Assembly (NCBI RefSeq): GCF_004295685.1
Contig: NZ_AP019368.1
Location: 2,798,501-2,862,500, forward strand
Origin: Fluviispira sanaruensis
GTDB lineage: Bacteria; Bdellovibrionota_B; Oligoflexia; Silvanigrellales; Silvanigrellaceae
Reading direction: 5' to 3'
DNA: 64,000 nt
Shown here: one piece after another, positions 18,946-28,518 of the stretch
How positions within the stretch are numbered: the stretch's first letter is position 1
Layout of the letters: every line of letters starts with the position of its first letter
Program-made: the position numbers and the translations under genes
Notes under the pieces: model-generated
The model's input: the letters and a program-made list of their open reading frames with translations, nothing else
Databases searched by the model: none
Told to the model about the DNA's origin: nothing

Positions 18946-21900
18946 TCATTGCAAACTAAAAGATTCGAAATTGCTAAATTTTGTACGTCGTCGCATTCTC
19001 TCCTTGACAAGATCTTGAAATTGCTTATCTATCTCGTTATCAAAATGAAAACTCGAAAATGCCCGAAGAGCGTTATCAATATATTCGAGTTCAAGGTGGA
19101 GTAAAGTCTCTGCAACAAATGATCTCAATCCACCGCGTTGCGATGATAATTTTACGTTTCGCAGCTGAAACCTTAAAAACCCAGAGTTTTTTAGATCCCA
19201 AATATTTTTTAATGATATCATGGACACATTGCCAGGCAAGCCTTCCTTCAACAATTCCTCCTTATGAAATTGTAATAATACATGCGCTTCCGAAGTCATA
19301 TAAGCAATAAGGAGCTTCGCATGAGAAGAAAATTCCCAAGAATTCAAGCTTTCTAAATCTAGCAAACAAACATAAGGATTTTCAATCATTATGGCTATGA
19401 ATTCAAGAAAAACTACAAAACTTTGCGCAGTCATTTGATGATTAAGTGCTAAAGCACAATATTTTTCATCACTCTCTTCACCGCTGCAAAGACCTTGAGC
19501 CACATTTCTGAGTCGCTCCGGCAGCTCAACAAATTTTGAGTGCACAAGGGTAAAGAGAAATTTAACTTCATGAGCATTCAGAACGGGCCAGTCATCAAGA
19601 ATATCTGATTTCTGAACAGAGTGTTCTTTCGCAAGCAGAGGTCGATTTGCAACGAAAGAGGTTTTCCCCATTTCATTGCGCAAACTCGAAACTGTCATAT
19701 TAGAAAAATATCTTTCACACAAAAAGCTCAAGACTTCATTTTGGGTAGAAAGATCAGGATGCAGAGCAACCAAAGAGAGCACTTGTTCTTTCACTAAACT
19801 AAAAAACCGCTCGGGTTGAGAGTTTGACTCAATCTGCAGCCATTCGCAAATTTTATGCAACAAAGGTATGCGCTGCTCTGCTAATTTAAAAAACCGCTCC
19901 ACCCCAAATTTTTGGATAAATTCATCTGGGTCTTTTCCACTGGGTAAAAGCATATACTCTATATCTATCCCAGAGTAAGGAAACGCAACTGAAAAAGATC
20001 TTTTTGCAGCATTTTGTCCCGCATTATCACTATCAAAACATAGGACAATTCTTTTTGTCACTTTAGTTAAGATTTCCATATGCGCTTGAGTCAATGCTGT
20101 TCCCATGACAGCAACCGTATTGGTGACTCCAGCATTAACCAATGAAATACAGTCCATATAGCCTTCAACGACAATAACATATCCATAGCTGACAATCGAT
20201 TTTAATGCACCATAAAAATGGAATAAAACCTTAGATTTTGCAAATAAATCGGACTCAGGTGAATTAATATATTTTGGCATTTCTTTTGCTTGCAACACAG
20301 AGTTTTTTATAAACAATCTTCCTGCCAAAGCAACAGGAGATCCATCTGCCCCATAGATTGGAATAATAATGCGATCATGAAAGAGATCGAAATATTTTCC
20401 CTGATTCAATCGAGGTTTTATCAATCCCAATTTTAATGGTGTTTCACAACCGATAAAATTATTTTCGACTTTACGGGATAAATCATTGCTCCCGGGGCAA
20501 AAACCCAAATTCCACGCAATGATTTGCTCATGCGAGATCCCTCTTTCTAAAAGATAAATCTGCGCTTCCTTGCCTTTCTCGGACATTAAGATTTTATGGT
20601 AAAAAAGAATTGTTTTATTTAAAAAATCTTTTTCACTCGCAACTTTTTTTAAATCTTTCGCAGGTAATATCTCTACTTTCTCAACCATTTTTATATCTTG
20701 AGAGTTTAGCTTCTTTACTTCCTTTATTGCATCTTTATTATCCTGTTTATACTTTAAGTTATATCTAATGTTACTTTGCGTTTGAAATAAAATTTCTTTC
20801 GCCGAACCAAAAAATACTTGACTTAATTCACTAAGAATTCGATTTCTCCGTTCAATATTTTCCAATTTATTTAAAACGGGTAGTATAATTTTCTTAAATT
20901 CTTCCACTCTTTGCGGTTGAGCAACCGATCCCGTAACACGTGCGGTTACTTCATTTAAAACTAATTTTATCTGCCCAAGCCAATTCTGCAGACCATTGCT
21001 ATCATAATTCATTAAAAACGCACTGAGTCCATTTGTCATTTTTGGAAATCTTATGATCTGTAAAGAAATATCCTCAATATGAATATTATCAACAAAGGTT
21101 TTCCATAAATATGCGTTGGCAGATTTGGAATCATCGAGAATTAATGTAACAACAGGAACTCTTTTAGCAAAGGTTTTCGTTAAATTTAAATCTAACTTAT
21201 CGCCAATACATAACACGGTATTTGCAATATTTCTCTGTGCTAAAAAAAGAAAATCATTCATATTTGTTACGACAAATAATTGTTTTGCTTTTGCTGCATA
21301 GGAACGCGCATTCTGCCAATTTAACACCGGTAAAAAAGACTTAGGATAGGGGCTGTATTGTTCGAGCTCTGTAAATATCTGCTGACAATCTTCTGCATTT
21401 TTAATGGAGTCAAGCGCTATTTTCTTTGAAAAAAGAAAACCTGTTACTTTTCCACTGTCTTTATAAACAGGAAAGACCAGACGTTCAGACAAGTCAAACG
21501 GTTTATGATTGCCAAAATCTCTTTTACTTACAAAATCACGGCACGCCTGTATTGTTCCAGAATAAGCAAAATCAATTTTACATTGGTTTATTAAAAATAA
21601 ATAGAATGCACAATTTTCTTTTTCTGCTTTTTCTTTAAAGGTTAGTAGATTTTCTTTAAAGAAAGCTTCCATATCCATTAAATTTTTATTCTGCTTCTCA
21701 AAAAAAGCAGCGCTCAAATGACTTTTAGGACCTTGATCGCTTGGGCTTTCATACTCTAAGGGCAGTTGATACATTTCCGCTAGACTTTGCACAGCCTCAC
21801 GAAAAGAAGCGCCTGTCCTATGCATTTCATAATCGATTAAATTGCCATGTGCTTTGCAGGCAAAACAATGATAATTATCTGTATAAATACATAAGCTTGG

Positions 21901-22035
21901 GGAAGTATCTTGATGAAATGGGCATTTGGCAACGGAGTGACTGCCCGAACGCTTAACCTCTAAGTAGCGTTTGAGATGGTCTGGTAAGTTGACAGAATCA
22001 ATAATATTTTGAATAGATTGCTTGCGAAGCCTCAA
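18946..22035 (-). CDS. dnaG: DNA primase with an apparent second, degenerate catalytic core
   Basis: Makes RNA primers for replication. 1029 residues against about 600 in most bacteria. TTG start at 22035 with GGTGAGG upstream; no usable ATG exists before residue 71. Zinc-binding domain: C38, H41, C57, C60 (CPFHQDTSPS, HCFACKAHGN). Active core about 470-770: YLLERGISHEQIIAWNLGF, DRIIIPIYGADGSPVALAGR, Toprim VIVVEGYMD (E624) and VLCFDSDNAG (D668, D670), then LLPSGKDPDEFI. Residues ~118-415 follow the same order in weakened form: ERLVFPVYKDSGKVTGFLF, LFVVTNMND (E lost), NIANTVLCIGDK, VVTLILDDSKSANA, IIRFPKMTNGLSAFLMN, NRILSELSQVFFG. This looks like a tandem duplicate whose Toprim residues have decayed. 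The C-terminal part (~770-1029) should bind DnaB. Confidence 0.95.
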   Translation of the reverse strand: MRLRKQSIQNIIDSVNLPDHLKRYLEVKRSGSHSVAKCPFHQDTSPSLCIYTDNYHCFACKAHGNLIDYEMHRTGASFREAVQSLAEMYQLPLEYESPSDQGPKSHLSAAFFEKQNKNLMDMEAFFKENLLTFKEKAEKENCAFYLFLINQCKIDFAYSGTIQACRDFVSKRDFGNHKPFDLSERLVFPVYKDSGKVTGFLFSKKIALDSIKNAEDCQQIFTELEQYSPYPKSFLPVLNWQNARSYAAKAKQLFVVTNMNDFLFLAQRNIANTVLCIGDKLDLNLTKTFAKRVPVVTLILDDSKSANAYLWKTFVDNIHIEDISLQIIRFPKMTNGLSAFLMNYDSNGLQNWLGQIKLVLNEVTARVTGSVAQPQRVEEFKKIILPVLNKLENIERRNRILSELSQVFFGSAKEILFQTQSNIRYNLKYKQDNKDAIKEVKKLNSQDIKMVEKVEILPAKDLKKVASEKDFLNKTILFYHKILMSEKGKEAQIYLLERGISHEQIIAWNLGFCPGSNDLSRKVENNFIGCETPLKLGLIKPRLNQGKYFDLFHDRIIIPIYGADGSPVALAGRLFIKNSVLQAKEMPKYINSPESDLFAKSKVLFHFYGALKSIVSYGYVIVVEGYMDCISLVNAGVTNTVAVMGTALTQAHMEILTKVTKRIVLCFDSDNAGQNAAKRSFSVAFPYSGIDIEYMLLPSGKDPDEFIQKFGVERFFKLAEQRIPLLHKICEWLQIESNSQPERFFSLVKEQVLSLVALHPDLSTQNEVLSFLCERYFSNMTVSSLRNEMGKTSFVANRPLLAKEHSVQKSDILDDWPVLNAHEVKFLFTLVHSKFVELPERLRNVAQGLCSGEESDEKYCALALNHQMTAQSFVVFLEFIAIMIENPYVCLLDLESLNSWEFSSHAKLLIAYMTSEAHVLLQFHKEELLKEGLPGNVSMISLKNIWDLKNSGFLRFQLRNVKLSSQRGGLRSFVAETLLHLELEYIDNALRAFSSFHFDNEIDKQFQDLVKERMRRRTKFSNFESFSLQ

Positions 22036-22111
22036 ATAAGAACCTCACCATTTGTTGAAGTTTTTCTTCTCCACTCCGAGGAGTTTGAACCTATCACACT
22101 TTGAGCTCTGA

Positions 22112-22152
22112 GGAAAAAAAAGAGAGAGCCGTTTTTCACAACTCTCTCTTGC
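22112..22152 (-). terminator. Intrinsic terminator between rpsU and dnaG
   Basis: Minus strand: AAGAGAGAG, loop, CTCTCTCTT, then T-run. Located after rpsU and before dnaG, as in the E. coli operon where it lowers primase expression relative to S21. Confidence 0.85.
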
Positions 22153-22185
22153 TTTAAAGCTCTCTTTTAGCTCTCCAAAGACTCA

Positions 22186-22383
22186 TTAAGACATGAGTTT
22201 CTTTTGTTTTTTTAGAGCGCGCTTACGAGCAGCCATACGTTTTCTCTTAATTTTAACAGAGGGTTTTTCATAGTGCTCACGTTTGCGAATTTCAGAGAGA
22301 ATACCTGCTTTTTCGCATTGCTTCTTAAAACGACGCATCGCGCTTTCAAAGGTTTCACCTTCTTTAATCTTTACAACTGGCAT
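22186..22383 (-). CDS. rpsU: 30S ribosomal protein S21
   Basis: 65 residues: [20 protein letters not shown], then the basic helix [17 protein letters not shown]. Start is ATG 22383, preceded by GGGGGG; the frame is open 12 codons further but without a ribosome-binding site. First gene of the classical rpsU-dnaG-rpoD macromolecular-synthesis cluster. Confidence 0.97.
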   Translation of the reverse strand: MPVVKIKEGETFESAMRRFKKQCEKAGILSEIRKREHYEKPSVKIKRKRMAARKRALKKQKKLMS

Positions 22384-22575
22384 ATTGTTCACCCCCCTTC
22401 TATATATTCTTCCGAGCATTAAGCCTCAGCCCTGAGCTCGAGAGGAGTGCATATCTTATAATTTCAAGAATGACAAGGGTTGTTTGGAGGATTTTGCGGA
22501 GAAAGATGTATATTGGTATCCACTTTCTACCCCAGCCTGTGAAGCTCCTCTTGAGGAGCTAGTAAATTACTTAGA

Positions 22576-25398
22576 TTACATCTGCAAAGCACTGACAACG
22601 CCATCAACGGATGATATTTTTATTTGGATTGGTTCGTTAATTGTATCATTATACCAACTCTTCGCAATTAAATTTAATACTCCTTCATAAGTTCCTGCGG
22701 ATTTAATAATTTCAGGATTATCTACAGAAATGAACTTAATTGATAGTTTTTCTTTAGCAGGGAAATTATCAGCATATATACCTGATTCCATATCAAACAA
22801 TTTTTCGTCGCTGTTTATAAATGCTTTTAATTTAATTTTTAATTCAGAATTGTTCTGATTATTAGTCAATTTAATTTTTAAAACACTGCCTGAAGTAACA
22901 TTTACCCAACGCCTTTTAGTTGGACTTACTTTAGAATCTTCTGCTAGGAAATAATGAGAAGAATATTTAGGACTGTATATTTTAGAATTAAATATTGTTT
23001 CACTAAATGGAAACACTTTGAATATAGGGCTGTTATTGTTTTGAATTTTATCATCTATCATATTAAATACATAATAACCTAAATATTTATTGTTACTTCC
23101 TTTTTTATAAAAGAGAATTTTATCAGCAAATTTTTGAATTAAATCTGTATTCTGAATTTCATTGTTACCAATATCTGGAAATTGACTTAAAAAAGCTTTT
23201 TTATATTTATCAGTAAAAGCTTTTTCTTCTTTATCATTAACATCTGAAATGATAACTGGAAGAGGCAATTTATTTTCATTTTCTTGTGATGGACCAGCGA
23301 TATCTATTGAAGACAATACTCTATTTTGATTATTAATTATACAAGAAATTTCAGCTTTAGTATATGTTATATTCATAGTTGGTAAGTTCACATGATAAGC
23401 ATTCATCATTCCATCACGTAATTGCTTATCATTAAGCTTAAATGCTTTGATCTCATTGTCTGACTTAGTGATAGCTAACCAACATCCTTTATCCATATTA
23501 GATGTTTGTAAATCATAAATATATCCCATATTCCCATATAGCCCTGGATACATGTGACTGGGCAACACACCCTTTGGGTCATATAAACCAATTAGCGTCA
23601 AGATAGGCACTTCAAATTGTTGAGGAATAGGGCGCTCAGAAGCAGATATGATCATTTCTTTTAAATCATCATCCCAATGTTTATAGCCTGTTGGACTATC
23701 ACTCGTTATTATGTCAAATGTAGATAAGTTTTTTTGAATAAGTTCTGTCGTAAATGGAGTATATTGGGTAAATTTAGAAATATTTCCATTTATCTCTGCA
23801 CCAGCCATAGGATCAGTATTAAAAGAAAAACCCTGCCATTTAGGTCTTGGATATACTCTCCCATTTTCCTCAACATCTTTCAAATTTTTTCCCCATACCA
23901 AGGTACTTATCATTTTATTCTTATCGGCATTATAACCCCATCCAGAATTCGAATTAAAGTAATAATTTTCAGGACCTCCTGGATAATAACCCAATTCATA
24001 ATTATGCCCTAGTTCGTGGCTAAATTCATTACCTTCTGCTTCAAAGAGAGTTGCTAAACCGCTGCCTCCGCTCCATCCATGTATTACATTACTTTTATTT
24101 TGATAACTTCCAGTCCCCCTATGTATTTGGATTTGTTTAAAATACTGAGGATCTTTTGAAGAGCTATCTGAGCTTGAAATACCTGAGTTTGCTTTATTTA
24201 TTCCATATCCAAATAAGTTTTTGAGAATTTCCTCTCTCATATCACCATTATGTCCATCACCCGTCGTAGAGCTTAAATTATTAGAATCATAAATAATTCC
24301 ATTTGGCATTACAATTTTATCCGATATTTTAAGAGGCTGGTAAGTACCAACTTTTAATTTTGCAACTGGGATAGTTTGAAAATAATCTAAAGCGAACTTA
24401 TGTGGATTTTTTTCCATTTCCCCTTTAGGCTGTAGTTCACTTAACATGGCTAATCTAAAATTCGTTAAAAATAATTCAGTTGGCGGAGAAAATTTTAAAT
24501 TCTCAGCTTTTAAGCTCCCTTTCTGTTTTCTTTGATTTACAAAAGTTAAAGAAAGACCATTTTTCATCCATGATCCTGGTAATTGCACGCTCCAAGACTT
24601 TGTTGAATACTTAACCTCATGTTTATTTAAACTATCAGGAGTCTGATCGCTCTTGGGAAAGTCTATTGGAGTCTTCATATCCAATATTCCAATTTCATTT
24701 CCATTAATGTAAGCAATGACTTTTAAACTCGTTATATAATCTTGATCATCTTTTTGCGGTGTGAATATTAATAAAGCTTTACGGTTTGGAATCAGTTTTA
24801 TTGCATCTGTTGGTGAAATTGTTTTAGTTTGAGCAAATTCAATCATCCCCATTAGATCATTACCATCCAAATTGTTATTGAAAGGTCTATCATCTATAAA
24901 TCCAAGAATTTTAAGCTTATTACCATTATCTACTGAAACTATGGACTTAAAACCTTCTGCTTTGGACTTGGGATCTTCTGCTAAAGATTTATAACCCTCT
25001 GCTAAAGTATTAGGACCTTCTGCTTTGGACTTGGGATCTTCACCTAAAGTATTAGGACCTTCTTCTGTGGACTTGGGAACTTCTGCTTTGGACTTGGGAT
25101 CTTCTGCTTTGGACTTATGAGCTTCTGCTTTGGACTTGGGGACTTCAGATTTGGATTCAGATTCATCAACTTTGGATTTAGAATCTTCTACTTTGGATTT
25201 AGAATCTTCTACTTTGGATTTAGAATCTTCTACTTTGGATTTAGAATCTTCTACTTTGGAATTAAGTGCTTTCTTCTCATCAATAAAATCTTTTTCAGGT
25301 TTTTTTTCAAAATTTATTTCATTTTTCTTATTATAACTATATAATGCAGTTGTTAATATGCATACAGGAATAAAATATATCACATTTTTAGAAATCAT
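22576..25398 (-). CDS. StcE/TagA-like M66 metalloprotease (mucinase) with altered zinc site
   Basis: 940 residues. N-terminal membrane anchor or signal (ISKNVIYFIPVCILTTALY), then a repetitive spacer (46-152), then the protease. The region 440-640 matches StcE, a secreted protease cutting mucin-type O-glycoproteins: HELGHNYELGYYPGG (461-475), SNSGWGYNADKNKMI, DPMAGAE, TQYTPFTTELIQ, FEVPILTLIGLYDPKG, YPGLYGNMGYIYD, NAYHVNLPTMN. StcE has HExxHxxGxxH; here H461, E462 and H465 are kept but G468 is Glu and the third ligand is Tyr471, so zinc binding may be altered or lost. The codons (GAA at 23995-23997 reversed, TAT at 23986-23988 reversed) are clear. AAGG precedes ATG 25398. Monocistronic. Confidence 0.88.
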   Translation of the reverse strand: MISKNVIYFIPVCILTTALYSYNKKNEINFEKKPEKDFIDEKKALNSKVEDSKSKVEDSKSKVEDSKSKVEDSKSKVDESESKSEVPKSKAEAHKSKAEDPKSKAEVPKSTEEGPNTLGEDPKSKAEGPNTLAEGYKSLAEDPKSKAEGFKSIVSVDNGNKLKILGFIDDRPFNNNLDGNDLMGMIEFAQTKTISPTDAIKLIPNRKALLIFTPQKDDQDYITSLKVIAYINGNEIGILDMKTPIDFPKSDQTPDSLNKHEVKYSTKSWSVQLPGSWMKNGLSLTFVNQRKQKGSLKAENLKFSPPTELFLTNFRLAMLSELQPKGEMEKNPHKFALDYFQTIPVAKLKVGTYQPLKISDKIVMPNGIIYDSNNLSSTTGDGHNGDMREEILKNLFGYGINKANSGISSSDSSSKDPQYFKQIQIHRGTGSYQNKSNVIHGWSGGSGLATLFEAEGNEFSHELGHNYELGYYPGGPENYYFNSNSGWGYNADKNKMISTLVWGKNLKDVEENGRVYPRPKWQGFSFNTDPMAGAEINGNISKFTQYTPFTTELIQKNLSTFDIITSDSPTGYKHWDDDLKEMIISASERPIPQQFEVPILTLIGLYDPKGVLPSHMYPGLYGNMGYIYDLQTSNMDKGCWLAITKSDNEIKAFKLNDKQLRDGMMNAYHVNLPTMNITYTKAEISCIINNQNRVLSSIDIAGPSQENENKLPLPVIISDVNDKEEKAFTDKYKKAFLSQFPDIGNNEIQNTDLIQKFADKILFYKKGSNNKYLGYYVFNMIDDKIQNNNSPIFKVFPFSETIFNSKIYSPKYSSHYFLAEDSKVSPTKRRWVNVTSGSVLKIKLTNNQNNSELKIKLKAFINSDEKLFDMESGIYADNFPAKEKLSIKFISVDNPEIIKSAGTYEGVLNLIAKSWYNDTINEPIQIKISSVDGVVSALQM
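24943..25263 (-). repeat. 21-bp coding repeats in the protease spacer
   Basis: About 15 head-to-tail 21-bp units encoding seven-residue repeats (KVEDSKS, later KAEDPKS, LAEGPNT) between anchor and catalytic part. The promoter-proximal units (about 25180-25263) are nearly identical, the others diverged. Not CRISPR: there are no spacers and the frame is coding. Charged repeats of this kind form an extended stalk. Confidence 0.85.
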
Positions 25399-25418
25399 AA
25401 AAACCTTATAAATACATT

Positions 25419-25476
25419 AATATATGAATCAAAACATTTTATTTTTAAAAAAATAAAATGTTTTGATTCATATATT
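25419..25476. repeat. Perfect 28-bp palindrome upstream of the mucinase gene
   Basis: The 28 bases at 25419-25446 are exactly reverse-complemented at 25449-25476, with two bases between. Key central parts are GAATCAAAACATTTTATTTT and its complement. It begins 21 bases before the protease start codon. The stem and A/T runs allow a bidirectional terminator, but no intact gene runs into it; a regulatory hairpin in the leader or a strong protein-binding palindrome is possible. Confidence 0.9.
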
Positions 25477-25604
25477 GCAAATCATGAAATGTAAAGGTTA
25501 TGGATATTTATACTTTCACAACAAAGTATTTTATGTTTATTTGAAAAATAATTGTTTAAATTGAATATATACTATTATGCAAAGAATTAATAATTCTCTA
25601 GGAT

Positions 25605-25721
25605 ATGTTAATAAAATTTTATTCCGGTGAAGAACAAAGAATTATTGCTTTTGGAGTCAATATTTATGGTAGGGCAATGGTTGGTGCTTTTGTTTTAAGA
25701 AATAGAAGGGAGTCGATTTAA
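25605..25721 (+). pseudogene. BrnT-type toxin fragment
   Basis: 38-codon frame, SGEEQRIIAFGVNIYGRAM followed by VGAFVLRNRRESI, matching the middle of BrnT RNase toxins (EERIIAIG...GR.L.V.....R). The N-terminal third and the RIISAR end are missing. It precedes an antitoxin relic, as in brnTA operons. Confidence 0.6.
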
Positions 25722-25743
25722 AAGACCATTTACGGAAATTTTT

Positions 25744-26004
25744 ATGCATAAAAATCAGCTAAAACAGTATGAAGAAAAATTTAATGCTGAAGGTGATATA
25801 AGTGAGTTTATGAAAGATCCTGATTTTGAGATCACCACAATTGAATTTGAACCTAAAACTATAACCGTTAGATTATCTGATCCATTACTTAATTATGTTC
25901 AAAGTTTTGCGAAAAAAGACAATGTATCATAACAAAAAGTTGTGCGCCAAGCACTTGAAGAATTCCAGCACAAGTCTAAGAAGAAAAATAAAAAAGATTG
26001 TTAA
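25744..26004 (+). pseudogene. CopG/BrnA-like antitoxin, in-frame TAA
   Basis: Ribbon-helix-helix antitoxin: TITVRLSDPLLNYVQSFAKK, DNVS, stop, QKVVRQALEEFQHK. The TAA at 25930-25932 falls where the second helix normally has Tyr or similar; the same frame then continues to TAA 26002-26004. Paired with the BrnT fragment just upstream; both are dead. Confidence 0.65.
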
Positions 26005-26483
26005 ATAAAAGTACAAATTATGTGTCAATAGAAATAAAAAAGATAATTTATAATGAAATGAAAAGAAATTATTTATAAATTCTTTTGGTTATGATTTATA
26101 TTCTTGATCTCTTTATTCTACTCCTAACCTTCAAAAAAAATGACAAAAAATAATAAAGATTATATTTTTTATTAAATTTCACTTAGAATAATTGTGAATT
26201 CATATTTCTAAATGATGTCGAAAAAATCTCTATAAAATATCCTACATTTAAAGGAGATCTATTTAAGATTATTTATATTTGGTTTTGTATTTGCTATTAA
26301 AGTCTTTTTTATTATTAACCGTTTCAGTAAAAAACACAAAAAAAGCACATATAATTCACCTGCAAAAGAAATGGAAACAAAAAAAGTCCAACCATCCGTT
26401 GGAATTATGCCAAAGAATCTGTCATCACCCTCGCACGAAAATTTAAAGTTTCATTAAATTGATTTTTAAAACGGAAGATATTT
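26005..26483. other. AT-rich region without a supported gene
   Basis: One frame from about 26262 to 26455 reads like a small membrane protein (LFIFGFVFAIKVFFIINRF) behind AAAGGAGAT, but it has no ATG, GTG or TTG start. It may be the remains of a gene that lost its start. Nothing else seen. Confidence 0.3.
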
Positions 26484-26654
26484 ATGAATAATAGCAATAA
26501 TAATCCATATGAAAATAATTTAAATTTCGAAGAAACCGATTTATTTGATGATAATTCTTATAAATATTTTCTTGATCAAAAAATTTCATCTGTTACATTA
26601 AAAGCTTCTAATCATGCGTTGGATTGCTATAATTCCATACACTTCCATTATTGA
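26484..26654 (+). CDS. Possible small protein, 56 residues
   Basis: ATG 26484 preceded by GGAAGA; acidic, Asn-rich start (NNSNNNPYENNLNFEETD) with no recognised domain. Its last 15 codons overlap the 3' end of the convergent ATP-grasp relic, which argues either for readthrough into foreign sequence or for a chance frame. Confidence 0.3.
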   Translation: MNNSNNNPYENNLNFEETDLFDDNSYKYFLDQKISSVTLKASNHALDCYNSIHFHY

Positions 26655-27815
26655 ACCAATCTTCTATATCATTGAGACGCTTTTTTACAATTTCCTCCGA
26701 ATCTCCTTCAATAATAAAAGATGCAATATTATCTGTACTTTTTTGCGCATCCATATAATTTTGACCAATTTTCCCCGTTATGTTATATTCAACTACCCAT
26801 TCTGGTAGATTGCTACTTGCTAACTTTTCAATTATTCCATTTTGTGGCGGAATTAAAATGAAACCAGCAAGAGTTTTTGGAACATTTGGAAATTTTAATT
26901 CTTGAAATGTATTGATTTTACATTGACTTTGAATCCAATATTTATCAATATTAATACCATATGCAAATTCCAGTGTTTGTCTAATTTTACCCCCGCCACT
27001 TCTAGATGCAATCTCACATAAAACGAGTTTGTCTTCCGGAGTGTGAAATATTTCTGCATGAAAAGCTATATTTTTATATGTTGGTAAAGCATTAATAACT
27101 TGACAGGTAAATTCTTTAAGCCTATTAAAAAGTGGATTATCTTGGCTAAAGTATAACTTTTTAACGATTTTTTACTCTGAAATTCAAGACATCCAGATTC
27201 GTAAACTGATGGAGAACTAAATACAATATTATCATTTAAATATAAACTATCTACATGATACATTTTTCCATCTATAAACTCTTCAAGCATAGTATTTTTA
27301 AAAGAATTGACATTATACATATCGTTCATACAATTTATCTTTATTGTATTGAAAGAACCTGAACCATCAATTGGTTTGAGTATTAAAGGAAATTGATTAT
27401 TTTCTGCAAATGTAATAGCTTCATTTAAGTTCTTAGGTTGACAAAAATTTGCGATTAAAATATTATGAGATTTCAAATAATTTTTCATTACAATTTTATT
27501 TCTATATGGCAAAAATTGTTTATATGTTTGTCCATCAATATTAAATTCATCTCTTAATTTTGCACATCGCAATATATCACATTCTGATTTACCTATAATG
27601 AATCTAACTCCATATTCTTTAATTATTGATTTTGCATACTCCAAAACCTGATCATTATTATCATATTTAGAAAATTTTTTTATTGCTTTATATTTCGTAT
27701 GTGTTACATTATAGGTATTATCACAAATTAAAAATAACTCATCTTTTATTGGATCAAGCCATTCTCCAAAAGGAATATGCATATTATTTGAATTACTAAA
27801 AATTAAAATTCCCAT
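26608..27815 (-). pseudogene. ATP-grasp ligase, frameshifted
   Basis: Carboxylate-amine ligase of the biotin-carboxylase-like ATP-grasp group. ATG 27815 with AAGGAAATTTT upstream. Intact part: pre-ATP-grasp region, then NQFPLILKPIDGSGSFN (ATP-binding Lys and Gly loop) and NTMLEEFIDGKMYHVDSLYL. Near 27165, in an A-rich stretch, the frame shifts; the other frame carries on with AFHAEIFHTPEDKLVLCEIA, then SRSGGGKIRQ, the normal catalytic C-terminal part, to a stop at 26608-26610. Total length about 400 residues, typical for the group. It starts 16 bases after the SHMT-like gene, so the two formed one operon. Substrate unknown. Confidence 0.7.
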
Positions 27816-27831
27816 AAAATTTCCTTATGAT

Positions 27832-28518
27832 CTATTTATGAAATAAAGAATGAGATGCATCATAAATAAGAATTGTTGTTTTAGGAATAACTTCTTTAAT
27901 TTTTTCATAAGAAAATTCTCTTATTGGACAACTATCATCGATTAAAATAAGAGAAGGTTTTTCAATAGAACACTGCTCTTTAAGCCAATTTATATCAATT
28001 TCACTTTTACAATCTAAAATTTTTAGATATTGCGAGCGTCTTTCTGATCGCTTTATTATTGATGTAGTAGCAAAATGACCACCTTCTAACGGATTCAAAG
28101 ATAATATTAATTGTCCTGGTTCAGTTAAAGATAGGACAGTAGTTATTGTAGCATGAACTCCAGACAACAATCTAAAATCAATAAAATTTGCGCTTAGTAA
28201 TTTATATGCAGTTTGTTTTGCATGTAATTCAAACTCACGAATTTCAAAAAAATTTTTAAAAATAAATCCATTCTTATTTGTTAGGCAGAAATCTTCTTTT
28301 TCATTTGATAAATGATACCTCTCTCCTAAATTCATATGCAGAAAATGCTTAGAAAAATTTGACAATTTATTTTCGTTTGCATGCAAAACTATACTTTTGT
28401 CAAATTTTTCTTCCAATTTTTTTGATTCACTTAAAAAGCGGTTTATCTTTTTATATTCATTAGAAAGGGAAGGAATAAAGTATTTATCATCACAATCTAA
28501 ATTTTTTTTAATATCCAA
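27832..28518 (-). pseudogene. Truncated SHMT-like PLP enzyme
   Basis: 228 codons of a fold-type-I PLP enzyme resembling serine hydroxymethyltransferase: SGVHATITTVLSLTEPG, LSLNPLEGGHFAT, and the cofactor-binding DASH near the end. A stop follows at once, so the Schiff-base Lys and the whole C-terminal half are missing. TTG start at 28518 with AGGA upstream. The next gene begins normally 16 bases later. Without Lys it cannot be a normal PLP enzyme; most likely a relic, less likely a shortened new protein. Confidence 0.6.

Noticed and set aside
25117..25344. Repetitive plus-strand frames and a CRISPR-like look opposite the mucinase start
   Set aside because: They are the antisense of the 21-bp coding repeats; units are head to tail without spacers.
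27832..28518. Full-length PLP aminotransferase
   Set aside because: The chain ends before the Schiff-base Lys and no continuation exists in any frame; the next gene's ribosome-binding site follows at once.
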